Below, one piece after another: positions 1 to 8,925 of a stretch of DNA of 64,000 nucleotides. Made by a program: the position numbers and the translations under genes. Position 1 is the first letter of the stretch. Every line of letters begins with the position of its first letter. The DNA is from Methylocystis silviterrae (GTDB lineage Bacteria > Pseudomonadota > Alphaproteobacteria > Rhizobiales > Beijerinckiaceae): contig NZ_JABVWW010000010.1 in the NCBI RefSeq assembly GCF_013350005.1, forward strand, positions 37,764 through 101,763. Reading direction: 5' to 3'. The notes under the pieces were generated by a model, which saw nothing but the letters and a program-made list of their open reading frames with translations, searched no databases and was not told where the DNA came from.

Positions 1-1437
1 CGCCAACGCCTGACCGGACTCAATCCGCCGCAGCACGCGCAGAAAATCGTCGAGCTGTGGCGCGACACCGTCGAAGAGCGCGCCGGCGCAGATCTCGACC
101 GACTGTCCGGGGCGGTGGAAGACCAGAAGCTTTTCGCCCAGATTGTGCGCGAGCTGCTTTCGCATCTTGATATGGCGAGCGGCGAAGCGCCGGACGAGAC
201 GAAGTCCGACGAGGAAAGCGAGGACGCGCCGCAAAATCCCGACCAGAGCGAGAGCGACGATCGCGACGACGAAGAGTCGAAAAGCGCCGCCGAGATGGAT
301 ACGGCGCTCGCGGCCGAAGACGCCGAGCAGGAAGGCGAAAGCGACTCCGCGGAAGCGCCCTATGGCGAGACCGAGCGAGAGGCCGACGCCGGAGACGCCG
401 AAGAGGCCGCCGAGGCGCGTCATCCGTCGACGAACGCCGCCGAGCGCGCCGGCGCCGATTATCACGCCTACACCACCCGCTTCGACGAGATCATTCGCGC
501 CGAGGAGCTCTGCGACGTCGAGGAGCTGGACCGGCTGCGGGCCTATCTGGACAAGCAGCTGCTGCATCTCTCCTCGGTCGTCGGACGGCTGGCGAATCGG
601 CTGCAGCGCCGGCTGATGGCGCAGCAGAGCCGTTCCTGGGAGTTCGATCTCGAGGAAGGCATGCTCGACCCCGCGCGACTGCCGCGGATCATCATCGACC
701 CCCAGCAGCCGCTCTCTTTCAAACGCGAAAAGGACATGGACTTTCGCGACACGGTGGTGACGCTGCTTCTGGACAATTCCGGCTCGATGCGCGGGCGCCC
801 GATCACGGTCGCGGCCACTTGCGCCGACATTCTGGCGCGCACGCTGGAGCGCTGCGGCGTCAAGGTCGAGATCCTCGGCTTCACCACCCGCGCCTGGAAG
901 GGCGGCCAGTCTCGTGAGGCCTGGATCGCCGAAGGGAAGGCGGCCAATCCCGGTCGCCTCAACGACATCCGCCACATCATCTATAAGGCCGCCGACGCGC
1001 CCTGGCGCCGCGCCAGACGCAACCTCGGCCTGATGATGCGGGAAGGGCTGTTGAAGGAGAATATCGACGGCGAGGCCCTGGATTGGGCGCATCGTCGTCT
1101 GCTCGCGCGCACAGAGCAGCGGCGCATCCTGATGATGATCTCGGACGGCGCGCCGGTCGATGATTCGACGCTTTCGGTTAACGCGGGCAACTATCTGGAG
1201 CGGCACCTGCGCCAAATCATTCACGAGATCGAGAGCAAGTCGCCGGTCGAACTCATCGCCATCGGCATCGGCCATGACGTCACCCGCTACTACCGCCGCG
1301 CGGTGACGATCGTCGACGCCGAGGAGTTGGGCGGCGCCATGACAGAAAAATTGGCCGAGCTGTTCAGCGAAAGCGCCGCGCCCGCGCCGCCGCCGACCCA
1401 GCGCCGCTCCCGCGCGCCGGTCGTCGCGCGCCGGTGA
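1..1437 (+). CDS. cobT: Cobaltochelatase subunit CobT, 5'-truncated by window edge
   Basis: The frame is open from base 1 to the TGA at 1435-1437, so the true start lies upstream of the window. CobT is the AAA-partner subunit of the aerobic CobNST cobaltochelatase, which inserts cobalt into hydrogenobyrinic acid a,c-diamide during B12 synthesis. The visible part has a long Glu/Asp/Ala-rich acidic stretch (about residues 55-150 of the visible part), as is usual for CobT. A C-terminal von Willebrand A domain follows, with a MIDAS-like DNSGSM motif at about residues 258-263. The last residues are Pro/Arg-rich. No other cob gene is in view, so operon context cannot be judged. Confidence 0.93.
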   Translation, partial: RQRLTGLNPPQHAQKIVELWRDTVEERAGADLDRLSGAVEDQKLFAQIVRELLSHLDMASGEAPDETKSDEESEDAPQNPDQSESDDRDDEESKSAAEMDTALAAEDAEQEGESDSAEAPYGETEREADAGDAEEAAEARHPSTNAAERAGADYHAYTTRFDEIIRAEELCDVEELDRLRAYLDKQLLHLSSVVGRLANRLQRRLMAQQSRSWEFDLEEGMLDPARLPRIIIDPQQPLSFKREKDMDFRDTVVTLLLDNSGSMRGRPITVAATCADILARTLERCGVKVEILGFTTRAWKGGQSREAWIAEGKAANPGRLNDIRHIIYKAADAPWRRARRNLGLMMREGLLKENIDGEALDWAHRRLLARTEQRRILMMISDGAPVDDSTLSVNAGNYLERHLRQIIHEIESKSPVELIAIGIGHDVTRYYRRAVTIVDAEELGGAMTEKLAELFSESAAPAPPPTQRRSRAPVVARR

Positions 1438-1564
1438 CACAGCCGACGCTTCAGCTTTTTTAACGATATTGCAACGATTCGCCGTCTCGCGCGTTTCTCT
1501 GCGGGTGCGTCTTTTGCTGAGCCAAACGGCAGGGGCGCCCGTGTGGACTTGTAAGGGGATCGTG

Positions 1565-1705
1565 ATGGCGTTCATCAACTGGCAGGACAAGGCGGCTCCG
1601 AGAGAGGCGAGCGAAACGGAGCGGTTTCTGTGCGTTACGGGCGTTTTCGCGCTTGCGACGCTGCCGTTCGCGCTATGCGCGGCGCTGACGATCTGGGGTT
1701 CGTGA
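1565..1705 (+). CDS. Small single-pass membrane protein, unknown function
   Basis: This is a 46-residue reading frame starting at ATG 1565, with an AGGGGA ribosome-binding site about 7 bases upstream. In-frame upstream start codons have no such site. The first 20 residues are polar (MAFINWQD...) and the rest is one hydrophobic segment rich in Ala, Leu and Phe, ending at TGA. It lies between cobT and the sulfite dehydrogenase genes, on the same strand as both. I do not recognise a family. It could be a small respiratory or assembly subunit, but nothing in the sequence says so. Confidence 0.5.
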   Translation: MAFINWQDKAAPREASETERFLCVTGVFALATLPFALCAALTIWGS

Positions 1706-1755
1706 CGGTCTAGCCGCGCGGTCGCTGCAAAGCGCCGGCGCGAGCGGCTTGAACG

Positions 1756-2973
1756 ATGCCCCGAGCCACGAGCAGGCGATCATTTTTGCGCGGCGCAAGC
1801 CTTGGGCTCGCAGCTCTGTCCACGCTAGATGGACGGCGCGCGTTCTCGGCGGAAAGCGCTCGGCTGAGGTTCGCTAATGGCGAGCGGCCTCTCGTGCGCT
1901 ACCCTGGGAAACGTGCGCTGATCGAGCAGACCGTCAGGCCGCCTCAGCTCGAAACCCCTTTCTCCGTTTACGATGAAGGCGTGTTGACGCCGAACGACGC
2001 CTTTTTCGTGCGCTATCACCTCGCCGGCGTCCCGCTCAGCATTGATCCAAAAGCCTTTCGCCTCGAGGTGCGGGGCCATGTCGAGACGCCGCTGTCGCTT
2101 TCGCTCGAAGAACTCAAGCGCGACTTCGAACCAATTGAGATTGTCGCCGTGAACCAATGTTCCGGCAACAGCCGCGGCTTCGTCGAGCCGCGCGTCGGCG
2201 GCGGACAATTTGGCCATGGCGCGATGGGCAACGCTCGCTGGCGCGGGGTGTCGCTCAAAACGCTGCTCGAAAAGGCCGGACCGAAGCCGGGGGCTCAGTC
2301 CGTCGCCTTCAACGGGCTCGACTCGCCAGTGGCGCCGGAGACGCCGGATTTCATGAAGGCGCTCGACCTCGGCCACGCCGGCGATGGCGAAGTGATGCTC
2401 GCTTACGCCATGAATGGCGAAGACCTGCCATGGCTCAACGGCTTCCCGCTGCGGCTGGTGGTTCCCGGCTGTTACGGCACCTATTGGGTGAAGCATCTCA
2501 ACGATATCGAAGTGCTCGACAGCGATTTTAGCGGCTTCTGGATGTCGAGCGCCTATCGCATCCCCGATAATGACTGCGTCTGCGTCACGCCCGGCGCGCC
2601 GAAGGGGGCGACGCGGCCGATCAAGCGGCTCAATGTCCGCAGTTTCATAACGCGGCCGGCCGAAGACGCGAAAGTCGCGGCGCATGTCGCATTCGAGGTC
2701 AGGGGCATCGCCTTCGATGGCGGCCAGGGCATTGAAGCCGTGCTGCTCTCAGCCGACAACGGCGCGAGCTGGGCCGCGGCTCGGCTTGGCGAGGATCTCG
2801 GCCGCTATTCCTTCCGCGAATGGCGGACCGAACTGACCCTGCGGCCCGGCGTGCATCAATTGAAATCCCGCGCCGTCAATCGCGACGGCCAGTCGCAGCC
2901 CTTGGCGCCCTTATGGAACCATGCCGGCTATATGCGGAACGTGGTGGAGACAATTCGGATAGAGGCGATCTAG
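1756..2973 (+). CDS. sorA: Sulfite dehydrogenase (cytochrome), molybdopterin catalytic subunit
   Basis: A 405-residue protein of the sulfite oxidase family, which oxidises sulfite to sulfate in the periplasm and passes electrons to a c-type cytochrome. It begins with a twin-arginine export signal (RRSFLRG at residues 7-13), as expected for a cofactor-loaded molybdoenzyme. The oxidoreductase molybdopterin-binding domain covers about residues 65-270 and contains the Moco-ligating cysteine in the motif VNQCSGNSRG (Cys135). The C-terminal third (about 285-405) fits the Mo-co dimerisation domain. A cytochrome c gene follows after 7 bases, which is the sorAB arrangement. SoxC is the main alternative name, but no other sox genes are adjacent. 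Confidence 0.88.
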   Translation: MPRATSRRSFLRGASLGLAALSTLDGRRAFSAESARLRFANGERPLVRYPGKRALIEQTVRPPQLETPFSVYDEGVLTPNDAFFVRYHLAGVPLSIDPKAFRLEVRGHVETPLSLSLEELKRDFEPIEIVAVNQCSGNSRGFVEPRVGGGQFGHGAMGNARWRGVSLKTLLEKAGPKPGAQSVAFNGLDSPVAPETPDFMKALDLGHAGDGEVMLAYAMNGEDLPWLNGFPLRLVVPGCYGTYWVKHLNDIEVLDSDFSGFWMSSAYRIPDNDCVCVTPGAPKGATRPIKRLNVRSFITRPAEDAKVAAHVAFEVRGIAFDGGQGIEAVLLSADNGASWAAARLGEDLGRYSFREWRTELTLRPGVHQLKSRAVNRDGQSQPLAPLWNHAGYMRNVVETIRIEAI

Positions 2974-2980
2974 CGGAGAC

Positions 2981-3292
2981 ATGCAGCGCTTTCGCAAAAC
3001 GCTCATCCTGGTGGCGACGGCGGCGTCTCTCGCGCCGGCGCTTGGCGCCGCCGAGACGCTGACCTATTCGCTGCCGGAAGAAACCGCGACGCTGCGCCCC
3101 GGGCTGGGCCAGGAGACCGCGCAGAGCAATTGCGCCGCCTGCCACTCCGTCGACTATATCGAGCGCCAGCCGCCGAAGATGGGCCGGGCGTTCTGGGAGG
3201 GCGTCGTCAAGAAGATGATCGCGTCCTACCATGCGCAGATCGACGAACCCGACGCCGCCGCGATCGTCGATTATCTCGCCGCGACCTATTGA
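2981..3292 (+). CDS. sorB: Monohaem cytochrome c subunit of sulfite dehydrogenase
   Basis: A 103-residue exported cytochrome with a signal peptide of about 23 residues and one haem-binding site, CAACH at residues 51-55. Met67 or Met79 downstream could be the axial ligand. The gene starts 7 bases after the molybdopterin subunit, so the two are almost certainly cotranscribed and form a SorAB heterodimer. It would pass electrons from sulfite oxidation to soluble cytochrome c. The small size and the conserved FWEGVV region fit SorB-like cytochromes. The gene ends just before a palindromic repeat at 3303 that may act as its 3' end. Confidence 0.82.
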   Translation: MQRFRKTLILVATAASLAPALGAAETLTYSLPEETATLRPGLGQETAQSNCAACHSVDYIERQPPKMGRAFWEGVVKKMIASYHAQIDEPDAAAIVDYLAATY

Positions 3293-3302
3293 GCGCCGCC
3301 TT

Positions 3303-3410
3303 GAGCAGGTTCCGAAAAAGTTGACAGACTTTTTCGATGAGAACCTGCTCCAATGATTTTGAGCGATTCCTTATCGATCACATTGTTCGATGTGATCGGG
3401 AAGCGCTCTA
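3303..3410. repeat. Dispersed double-hairpin repeat, family 1, copy 1
   Basis: The element contains two inverted repeats. The first pairs GAGCAGGTTC-GAAAAAGT with ACTTTTTC-GAGAACCTGCTC, and the second pairs ATCACAT with ATGTGAT inside AGCG-ATTCC...GGGAAGCGCT. A near-identical copy lies at 63814-63925. It sits between two convergent genes (sorB and the SoxYZ-like gene). Its last three bases (CTA) are the stop codon of the minus-strand gene. It resembles REP-type elements and may end transcription in both directions. Confidence 0.85.
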
Positions 3411-4193
3411 TGACGCGTCGCCGATCGGCCATTCGCCTTTGTAGACGCCGCCCTTGTTGTCATGGGCCTCGACGCGGATCGTCTTCGCGCCGTTCGGCGC
3501 ATAGGTGAAGCGGAAGGTCGGGTCTTCCGAGAGCGAGATGCCGCCTTCCATCTTGAAGATCGGCGCGTCGCCCTGAAAGACTTCGACAGAGTCGATGAAA
3601 TGCGCCGGCAGATAGGCGCGCGAGACCGGGTCCATCTGCATCCCCGAGGCGTTCGGGTGGCGGATCATGATCTGCGCCTCGCGCTTTGCCGGATCGGCGC
3701 TCTTGAACTCGCGATATTTCATCTTGCCGAGATTGGCGACCGCCTCGTCCTCGTCCTTGACCGCGGGCGCCGAACAGCCGCCCGAGGCTTTGACGAATTT
3801 CGCGTCGGCGCGAAGCTTGCCGTCGCGCGTCTCGGCGACCGCGTGGACATTGGAATAGGAATTGACCCGCACGCGGGTTTCGATGAAGCCGACGCCGGAT
3901 TTGTCGCCGAGCGTGAAGGCCGCGGCCACCGGCATCGGGTTCTGGTCGATGACCAGCGTCGCCACCTTGATTTGCGTCGGGTCGGCGAAGCGCATGGTCA
4001 TCGGCACGATCGCCGCGTCCTCCGCCCGCGCCGGCGCTTCAAGCGCGATGACGCCGTCGGCTGCCGCGATCGGGCGGCTGTGAAAGATGTCGACGACGAG
4101 CTCCGGCCAGGGATCGGGGGCGGTTTGGGCGAGGGCCGCGGTCGAAAGGAGAGCGAAGAGGGCGCCGGCGGCGGAACGGGCTGCTGTGTTCAT
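3408..4193 (-). CDS. Quinoprotein dehydrogenase-associated SoxYZ-like carrier protein
   Basis: A 261-residue exported protein with a signal peptide of about 23 residues. The N-terminal half is a SoxY-like domain carrying a lone GGC motif (Cys140) that resembles the SoxY substrate-carrier cysteine. The C-terminal half (about 165-261) is SoxZ-like. Fused SoxYZ proteins of this type occur next to PQQ-dependent alcohol dehydrogenases, where their exact job is unknown. I chose ATG 4193 because an AGGAGA site is 9 bases upstream; the ATG at 4202 is too close to it. The TAG stop overlaps the end of the repeat at 3303-3410. Together with the metallohydrolase it diverges from xoxF. Confidence 0.85.
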   Translation of the reverse strand: MNTAARSAAGALFALLSTAALAQTAPDPWPELVVDIFHSRPIAAADGVIALEAPARAEDAAIVPMTMRFADPTQIKVATLVIDQNPMPVAAAFTLGDKSGVGFIETRVRVNSYSNVHAVAETRDGKLRADAKFVKASGGCSAPAVKDEDEAVANLGKMKYREFKSADPAKREAQIMIRHPNASGMQMDPVSRAYLPAHFIDSVEVFQGDAPIFKMEGGISLSEDPTFRFTYAPNGAKTIRVEAHDNKGGVYKGEWPIGDAS

Positions 4194-4216
4194 ATCCGGC
4201 ATTCTCCTAACAACTT

Positions 4217-4300
4217 CGTCATTGCGAGCGCAGCGAAGCAATCCATCGAAAGGCGCCTCGGCTCTGGATTGCTTCGTCGTTGCGCTCCTCGCAATGACGG
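4217..4300. repeat. Palindromic intergenic repeat (CGTCATTGCGAG type)
   Basis: An imperfect inverted repeat whose arms read CGTCATTGCGAGCGCAGC...GAAGCAATCC and GGATTGCTTC...GCTCCTCGCAATGACG. This outer motif is common between genes in alphaproteobacteria. It lies between the metallohydrolase gene and the SoxYZ-like gene on the minus strand and could affect the mRNA between them. Only this one copy is visible in the window. Confidence 0.7.
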
Positions 4301-4367
4301 CAAGAGCGCTGATCTCCTGGCAAGAATAAGCGCGAACCCCGCTCGCGGTCACGTGACAAAGTCATGC

Positions 4368-5291
4368 TCACGGCCCCTCCCACTCCAACTCGGCGAATCC
4401 CGCCGTGGCGTTGCGGGCGTTGTAATCGTCGAACAGCCGCCATTTCTCCCGCTCCTCGGCGCCGGCTTCCTTGGCCGCCGCCGCGACGCCCTCGCCCTTC
4501 TTGATCGCGGCCCGGAGATCGGCGGTCAGCCGCATCAGATAGGCGCGTTGGTCCTCGAGCGCCTTGGGCCAGGGCGCGGGGAGGGGGCCATGCCCGGCGA
4601 CGACCTGCGTCGCCTTGATCGCCGCGAGCCTGTCGGCGACGTCGAGGAAGCCGAGCAGGCTCCCGTCCACGACCGGCACATGCTGCAAAAAGAGCAGATC
4701 GCCGGAAAAGAGCACGCCGCTCTTTGGATCGAGAATGGTGAGGTCGCATCCGCTATGCGCCGTGCGCCACGCCTGCAGGACGATCTTGCGATGGCCGAGA
4801 TCGAGCGTCATCGTTTGGTCGACGGTCATCGTCGGGGGCACGATCGTCACGCCGTCGAGCGCGTCGCCCATCTGCGCGCGGAAGGCCGAAAGATAGTGCG
4901 GCCCACGCGCCGCCAGCGCGCGCGGCAGATTCTTGTGCCCAACGAATATCGCGCCGGTCTCGACGAAGGCGCCATTGCCGAAAATATGATCGGGATGGGC
5001 GTGGGTGTTGATGACGTAGCGAATGGGCTTTTGCGTCTTTTCGCGCAGCGCGGCGAGGAAGGCGCGGCCTTCGATCAGGCTGCCGCCCGTATCGATCACC
5101 GCGACCGCTTCGCCCCCGACGAAGGCGCCGAGATTGGCGATGTCGCCCAAATTTTCCCGGGTCATGAGGGAAGTTTCGCCCTGATGCGCGTAAACGCCGG
5201 GGGCGATTTCGCTTAAGGAAAAGGCGCGGGCGGGGTTTCCGGCGACGAGCGGCGCGAGCGCCGCGACAAGCGCCAGCATGCGACGCAACAT
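4368..5291 (-). CDS. Quinoprotein relay system metallohydrolase (SoxH-like, MBL fold)
   Basis: A 307-residue exported metallo-beta-lactamase-fold protein. It has a signal peptide (about 1-23) and the metal-binding motif HAHPDH at residues 97-102. Further His/Asp ligands are in the TAHSGCD and VAGHGP segments. Proteins of this group occur beside PQQ enzymes and their SoxYZ-like partners in methylotrophs, and their substrate is not established. The same frame stays open far upstream across the antisense strand of xoxF, but the signal peptide fixes the start at ATG 5291. It is followed by the SoxYZ-like gene on the same strand and diverges from xoxF across a region of about 290 bases. Confidence 0.85.
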   Translation of the reverse strand: MLRRMLALVAALAPLVAGNPARAFSLSEIAPGVYAHQGETSLMTRENLGDIANLGAFVGGEAVAVIDTGGSLIEGRAFLAALREKTQKPIRYVINTHAHPDHIFGNGAFVETGAIFVGHKNLPRALAARGPHYLSAFRAQMGDALDGVTIVPPTMTVDQTMTLDLGHRKIVLQAWRTAHSGCDLTILDPKSGVLFSGDLLFLQHVPVVDGSLLGFLDVADRLAAIKATQVVAGHGPLPAPWPKALEDQRAYLMRLTADLRAAIKKGEGVAAAAKEAGAEEREKWRLFDDYNARNATAGFAELEWEGP

Positions 5292-5538
5292 ATTGTTCGC
5301 CTTGGCTGTTTCGCGGGCTAGCCGATGCGCTGCATCGCACGGCCGCGCCATTGTTTTTTGCGATTGCGATTCAAGAGCTAGCGACATATTATCCCGCCGT
5401 TTCCGAGTTAAAAGATGTCTTCCGGACGGGAACCGGGAGCTTCTCGCCGCTGGCGGACGTTTTGTCCCGCCAGCTTGAGACATAAACGGAAATCGCCTTC
5501 CCAATGTCGAGGCGCCTAGGAGGCACGACGTCGGCGGC

Positions 5539-5574
5539 GGCGCATAAAAATGCGCCCCGGGCGTCGTCAGGAGG
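5539..5574 (+). promoter_or_regulatory. xoxF leader hairpin and strong ribosome-binding site
   Basis: A perfect 7-base stem with an AAAA loop (GGCGCAT / ATGCGCC, 5539-5556) precedes a consensus AGGAGG ribosome-binding site at 5569-5574, 8 bases before the xoxF ATG. Flanking GACG and CGTC bases could extend the stem. The 290-base region upstream separates xoxF from the divergent metallohydrolase and must hold both promoters, but I could not assign -35/-10 boxes with confidence. Confidence 0.5.
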
Positions 5575-5582
5575 AAAAGCTC

Positions 5583-7391
5583 ATGCATAAACTGTTGTTG
5601 TCGACTTCGGTGGCCGTACTCGCGCTCGCCGGCGCGGCGAAGGCTGACGATTTGCAGACCCTGCAGAAGGATCCCAAGCAGTGGGTGATGCCGACGGGCG
5701 ATTACGCCAATTTGCGGCATTCCGCTCTTAAGCAGATCACGACCGAGAACGTCGGCAAGCTCGCGCCGGCGTGGCAGTTCTCCACCGGCGTTCTGCGCGG
5801 CCATGAAGGCGCGCCGCTCGTCATCGGCGACGTCATGTATCTGCATACGCCGTTCCCCAACAATGTTTATGCGCTCGACCTGAAGGATCCGGACCACAAG
5901 ATCCTCTGGAAGTATGAGCCCAAGCAAGATCCGTCGGTCGTGCCGGTGATGTGCTGCGACACGGTGAACCGCGGCCTCGCCTATGGCGACGGCAAGATTT
6001 TCCTGGCGCAGGCCGACACCACGCTCGTCGCGCTCGACGCCAAGACCGGCAAGCTCCTTTGGTCGGTCAAGAACGGCGATCCTTCCAAGGGCCAGACCTC
6101 GACCGCGGCCCCGCATGTCTTCAAGGACAAGGTGTTCGTGGGCATCGCCGGCGGCGAATTCGGCGTGCGCGGCCACATCACGGCCTATGACGTGAAGACG
6201 GGCCAGCAGGTGTGGCGCGGCTATTCGATGGGCCCCGACGCCGACACGCTCATCGAGCCAGGCAAGACCACCCATCTCGGCAAGCCGGTCGAGAAGGACT
6301 CGGGCATCACGACCTGGGAAGGCGATCAGTGGAAGATCGGCGGCGGCACCACCTGGGGCTGGTACAGCTATGATCCGGACCTGAATCTCGTCTACTACGG
6401 CTCGGGCAACCCCTCGACCTGGAACCCCGCGCAGCGTCCGGGCGACAACCGCTGGTCGATGACGATCTGGGCGCGCGACCTCGACACGGGCAAGGTGAAG
6501 TGGCTCTACCAGATGACGCCCCACGACGAGTGGGACTATGACGGCATCAACGAGATGATCCTCGCCGACCAGAACATCGGCGGCAAGGCCGTCAAGACGC
6601 TGGTGCACTTCGACCGTAACGGCTTCGCCTATACGCTTGACCGCACCAACGGCGATCTGCTCGTCGCCGAAAAATACGATCCGGCGGTGAACTGGGCGAG
6701 CAAGGTCGACATGGACAAGTCGTCCAAGACCTATGGCCGTCCGCTGGTCGTCGACAAATATTCGACGCAGCACAACGGCGAAGACGTCAACACGCAATAT
6801 GTCTGCCCGGCGGCGCTTGGCTCCAAGGACCAGCAGCCGGCGAGCTACGACGCGACGACGGGACTGTTCCTGGTTCCGACCAACCACGTCTGTATGGACT
6901 ATGAGCCGTTCCGCGTGAGCTATACGGCGGGCCAGCCCTACGTCGGCGCGACGCTGGAAATGTTCCCGGCGGGCAAGGACAAGGGCGAGACCCACACCGG
7001 CAACTTCATCGCCTGGGACGCCAAGACCGGCAAGATCGTCTGGTCTAACAAGGAGCAGTTCTCGGTCTGGGGCGGCGCGACGTCGACGGACGGCGGCGTC
7101 ACCTTCTACGGCACGCTCGAGGGCTATCTGAAGGCCGTCGACACGAAGACCGGCAAGGAACTCTATAAATACAAGACTCCGTCGGGAATCATCGGCAACG
7201 TCACCACCTATGAGTCCGGCGGCAAGCAGTATGTCGCGGTGCTCTCGGGCGTTGGCGGCTGGGCCGGCATCGGTCTGGCGGCTGGTCTCTCGAAGAGCAA
7301 CGAGGGCCTCGGCGCCGTGGGTAACTATGCGTCGCTGGCCAACTATACGGCTCTCGGCGGCGTGCTGACTGTCTTCGCTCTGCCGAACTAA
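5583..7391 (+). CDS. xoxF: Lanthanide-dependent PQQ methanol dehydrogenase XoxF
   Basis: A 602-residue periplasmic quinoprotein that oxidises methanol (and often formaldehyde) using PQQ. A signal peptide covers residues 1-21. The vicinal disulfide that stacks on PQQ is Cys124-Cys125. Candidate metal ligands are Glu192, Asn276, the catalytic Asp318 and, two residues later, Asp320 in the motif EWDYDG. The second Asp is the hallmark of XoxF (lanthanide) enzymes; calcium-type MxaF has Ala there. The eight-bladed propeller repeats (Asp-Ala-Lys-Thr-Gly-Lys type) are visible throughout. It heads the xoxF-xoxG-xoxJ-rhodanese series, and electrons should go to XoxG. Confidence 0.97.
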   Translation: MHKLLLSTSVAVLALAGAAKADDLQTLQKDPKQWVMPTGDYANLRHSALKQITTENVGKLAPAWQFSTGVLRGHEGAPLVIGDVMYLHTPFPNNVYALDLKDPDHKILWKYEPKQDPSVVPVMCCDTVNRGLAYGDGKIFLAQADTTLVALDAKTGKLLWSVKNGDPSKGQTSTAAPHVFKDKVFVGIAGGEFGVRGHITAYDVKTGQQVWRGYSMGPDADTLIEPGKTTHLGKPVEKDSGITTWEGDQWKIGGGTTWGWYSYDPDLNLVYYGSGNPSTWNPAQRPGDNRWSMTIWARDLDTGKVKWLYQMTPHDEWDYDGINEMILADQNIGGKAVKTLVHFDRNGFAYTLDRTNGDLLVAEKYDPAVNWASKVDMDKSSKTYGRPLVVDKYSTQHNGEDVNTQYVCPAALGSKDQQPASYDATTGLFLVPTNHVCMDYEPFRVSYTAGQPYVGATLEMFPAGKDKGETHTGNFIAWDAKTGKIVWSNKEQFSVWGGATSTDGGVTFYGTLEGYLKAVDTKTGKELYKYKTPSGIIGNVTTYESGGKQYVAVLSGVGGWAGIGLAAGLSKSNEGLGAVGNYASLANYTALGGVLTVFALPN

Positions 7392-7413
7392 GCGGGACGC
7401 GAAGCAAATAAAA

Positions 7414-7455
7414 GCCGGCGCTCGGCGCACCGTCAAGGTGCCGCCGAGCGTCGGC
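7414..7455 (+). terminator. Long intercistronic stem-loop between xoxF and xoxG
   Basis: Two arms of about 18-19 bases (GCCGGCGCTCGGCG-CACC and GGTGCCGCCGAGCGTCGGC) pair with one bulge and one wobble around a GTCAA loop. No long T run follows (only GTTTAC). It is therefore more likely a partial terminator or an mRNA 3'-end protector than a full stop, which would allow more XoxF than XoxG to be made. Confidence 0.6.
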
Positions 7456-7497
7456 GTTTACACTGTGTGGGAAGAGAAGAGACCAAGGAGAGAGGTA

Positions 7498-8007
7498 ATG
7501 AGATCGTCGCTTGCCGGAGCGTTAGCTCTGGGCGTCATCATGTGCGTGGGAAGCTCCGCCATGGCCGAGGCGCCGGGAGACCCCAAGGCCGTCAAATCGA
7601 CCGACGGCAAATATTTCGACGCCAAAGGCGACCCCACCTACAACGTCGGTCCTGACGGCAAGGTGGACTGGTACACCTTCTCCGGCTATCGCCGCTACCA
7701 CGCGGAATGCCACGTCTGCCACGGCCCCAACGGCGGCGGCTCAACCTATGCGCCGGCGCTTAAGGATTCGGTGAAGCGGTTCGACTACGCGGAGTTCGCC
7801 GGCATCGTCATCGGCGGGCGCCAGAACGGCAACAGCGTCATGCCCGCTTTCGCCGAAAACAAGAACGCCTCCTGCTATATCGACGATCTCTATGTCTATC
7901 TGCGCGCGCTCTCGACCGGCGCCATCGAGCCCGGCCGTCCGGCGAAGAAGGAAGATCGCCCGGAAGCCTTCGCCAAGGCGGAGACCGAGTGCATGAGTCA
8001 GAAATAA
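7498..8007 (+). CDS. xoxG: Methanol-oxidation cytochrome c (XoxG/cL type)
   Basis: A 169-residue exported cytochrome c with a signal peptide (about 1-23) and a single haem site, CHVCH at residues 71-75. The likely axial Met115 is in the segment NSVMPAF. Two further cysteines, Cys126 and Cys165, place it in the four-cysteine cytochrome group linked to methanol metabolism. It accepts electrons from XoxF and passes them to a smaller cytochrome c and the terminal oxidase. The start at ATG 7498 has an AAGGAGAGAG site just upstream. It follows xoxF on the same strand after a stable stem-loop and precedes xoxJ by 18 bases. Confidence 0.93.
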   Translation: MRSSLAGALALGVIMCVGSSAMAEAPGDPKAVKSTDGKYFDAKGDPTYNVGPDGKVDWYTFSGYRRYHAECHVCHGPNGGGSTYAPALKDSVKRFDYAEFAGIVIGGRQNGNSVMPAFAENKNASCYIDDLYVYLRALSTGAIEPGRPAKKEDRPEAFAKAETECMSQK

Positions 8008-8025
8008 GAGCGTCATTACGATCGC

Positions 8026-8925
8026 ATGATCCGCTTCACTCATCGGCGCGGTTTTTCCGCGCTGCTATCGACGGGCTGGGCCGCCGCAATCCTCTCTGTG
8101 GCGGCCCCCGCCTCGGCGCAGCATATGGGGCCCGACTTCGGCGCGAAGGGCGACGACAATCAGGGTTCGATCGAACTCGTCGATCCCAAGACGCTGCGTG
8201 TGTGCGCGGATCCGAGCAATCTTCCCTTTTCAAACGACAAGGGCGAAGGCTTCGAGAACAAGATCGGCGAATTCCTCGCCAAGAAGCTCGGCAAGGATCT
8301 CGCCTATACCTATTATCCGGGCGCCACCGGCTTTGTGCGCAATACGCTCAACGCGCATCTTTGCGACGTCATCCTCGGCATGCCGCAGGGCAATGACCTC
8401 GTGCAGACCACCAATCCCTATTACCGGACGACCTACGCCATCGTGACCCGCGCGGGCTCGGAGCTTGACGGCCTAAAGACGCTCGACGATCTCCGTCTGA
8501 AGGAAAAGCCGCATCGCATCGGCCTTGTCGCCAACACGCCGCCCGGCAATGTTCTGGCGATGAATGGTCTGATGGCGTCGGTGAAGCCCTATGCGCTAAT
8601 GGTCGACACGCGCGTCGAATCTTCCGGCGCGGCGATGATGCATGATCTCGAAAAGGGCGAGATCGACGTCGCGCTGCTGTGGGGACCGATCGCCGGCTAC
8701 TACGCCCAACATTCGAGCGTGAAGCTCAATGTCACCCCTCTGCCGGAGACGCCCGGGGCCCGCGCGGCCTTCCGCATCGGCTTCGGGGTTCGCCATTCCG
8801 ATCAGAACTGGAAGCGCGAACTCAATATGCTGATCGCTCAATACAAGATCGAGCTGGAGCGCATTCTTCGCGATTATGGAGTCCCGTTGCTCGATGAGTC
8901 GGGACATGCGATCACGGCGCCGTGA
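8026..8925 (+). CDS. xoxJ: XoxJ/MxaJ-like periplasmic substrate-binding fold protein
   Basis: A 299-residue exported protein with a signal peptide of about 31 residues. The rest matches a type II periplasmic binding protein (family 3 type), with typical RVCADPSNLPFS and DVILGMP segments early and a hinge region near the middle. In xox and mxa clusters this protein (XoxJ/MxaJ) is thought to help activate or assemble the dehydrogenase rather than import a solute, and no ABC permease or ATPase is adjacent. Its TGA stop overlaps the ATG of the next gene by one base, so the two are translationally coupled. Confidence 0.92.
   Translation: MIRFTHRRGFSALLSTGWAAAILSVAAPASAQHMGPDFGAKGDDNQGSIELVDPKTLRVCADPSNLPFSNDKGEGFENKIGEFLAKKLGKDLAYTYYPGATGFVRNTLNAHLCDVILGMPQGNDLVQTTNPYYRTTYAIVTRAGSELDGLKTLDDLRLKEKPHRIGLVANTPPGNVLAMNGLMASVKPYALMVDTRVESSGAAMMHDLEKGEIDVALLWGPIAGYYAQHSSVKLNVTPLPETPGARAAFRIGFGVRHSDQNWKRELNMLIAQYKIELERILRDYGVPLLDESGHAITAP

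Noticed and set aside
3462..5216. Plus-strand 584-codon frame opposite the SoxYZ-like and metallohydrolase genes
   Set aside because: Arg/Gly/Asp-rich composition of an antisense frame and no domain. Both minus-strand genes are well recognised.
5292..7436. Very long minus-strand open frame continuing from the metallohydrolase antisense to xoxF
   Set aside because: It is a GC-driven antisense frame. The signal peptide of the metallohydrolase fixes its start at 5291, and the xoxF strand encodes a full-length known enzyme.
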